This document shows, piece by piece, positions 63,541 to 64,000 of a stretch of DNA of 64,000 bases; the stretch's first letter is position 1, and the number at the start of each line of letters is the position of its first letter. Under the pieces are notes generated by a model. That model worked only from the letters and a program-made list of their open reading frames with translations. It did not search any database and was not told the origin of the DNA. The stretch comes from Druceiella hillmani (Eukaryota; Arthropoda; Insecta; Lepidoptera; Hepialidae), in NCBI GenBank assembly GCA_039881145.1, contig JAYKKI010000032.1:13906501-13970500 (forward strand), read 5' to 3'. The position numbers and the translations under genes are program-made.

Positions 63541-64000
63541 AGTACTCGATTTTCCCCACATTTTTCACTTTCTACCCAATTGTGCTGCTTGGTCGACAAT
63601 AGTTCAAAAACTAATAGGCCGATTAGGATAAAACTTGCTATTTATACTAATGACCTAATTACCAATTTTGCTAACGTAAAATCTCAACCTTAGTATAAAA
63701 ATGACATTTTTGTTAATGTTTACTGTTATTTCACAGCCTTTTTGCATAATTTTTCAAAAACATTTCTTATTATAAAAATATACCAATAAAAAACGATTTA
63801 GAAAATATAATTGTATCTTTTCTTTGACTCTTTGTTATTGTATACACTTAATCAAAACAGCATAAACACTTATGAACTGTACTTCGAGGACACGCCATTT
63901 ACATTTACCATTTGATTGCTGTTTTCATTGGCTTTATTACGGTGTTTAATTGTGCATATGCAGTATCATCTTAACTAACCAATTTACCATTCCAATATTG
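63541..64000. other. Intron sequence to the window edge, no feature recognised
   Basis: No exon of the DHX34 helicase core could be found here. The gene must continue past the edge. Confidence 0.5.

Overview
The window is AT-rich eukaryotic DNA, almost certainly from an arthropod and most likely an insect. It carries a split gene with small exons and long introns, insect-type Helitron-like ends, several mariner, hAT, Jockey-type and RTE-type relics, and long (TA)n arrays. No prokaryotic gene, operon, CRISPR array, rRNA or tRNA gene was recognised. The species cannot be fixed from the sequence.

The only convincing host gene lies on the minus strand from about 42.0 kb to beyond the right edge. 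Eight exons (59866-59963, 57970-58129, 56520-56636, 53700-53881, 51060-51170, 49376-49497, 45771-46068, 42032-42317) join with matching phases into 1374 nt, encoding 457 residues and a stop. They correspond to the C-terminal part of DHX34, a DEAH-box RNA helicase of nonsense-mediated mRNA decay. The helicase core must lie beyond position 64000. A ninth, phase-compatible exon (47826-47902) would end the protein early with an acidic tail. It sits beside a 1.46 kb (TA)n array in the same intron.

Region by region: 1-11.4 kb is intergenic, with an RTE-type LINE tail relic, a Helitron-like end and two weak promoter-like patches. From 11.4 to 24.3 kb there is an old tandem segmental duplication (about 11.40-18.54 kb and 18.59-24.31 kb), with CCTAA-like tracts in both copies. 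24.3-33.2 kb holds a 2.5 kb block bounded by outward-facing Helitron-like 3' ends and containing a Jockey-type reverse transcriptase relic. 33.2-40.3 kb is a transposon graveyard: foldback element, hAT, Helitron-like, mariner and RTE-type relics. From 42 to 64 kb the DHX34 introns hold three more copies of the foldback family, a piggyBac-like remnant, a probable SINE, two tandem-repeat arrays, a Tigger-like tail relic, a second mariner on the minus strand, and a stray fragment of a DHX34 exon fused to a dispersed repeat.

Nothing here suggests a multi-gene system. The points most worth checking are the alternative DHX34 exon beside the (TA)n array, the tandem duplication, the foldback family with 9-12 bp flanking repeats, and the head-to-head Helitron-like block. 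All family assignments come from remembered conservation patterns; no database search was run.
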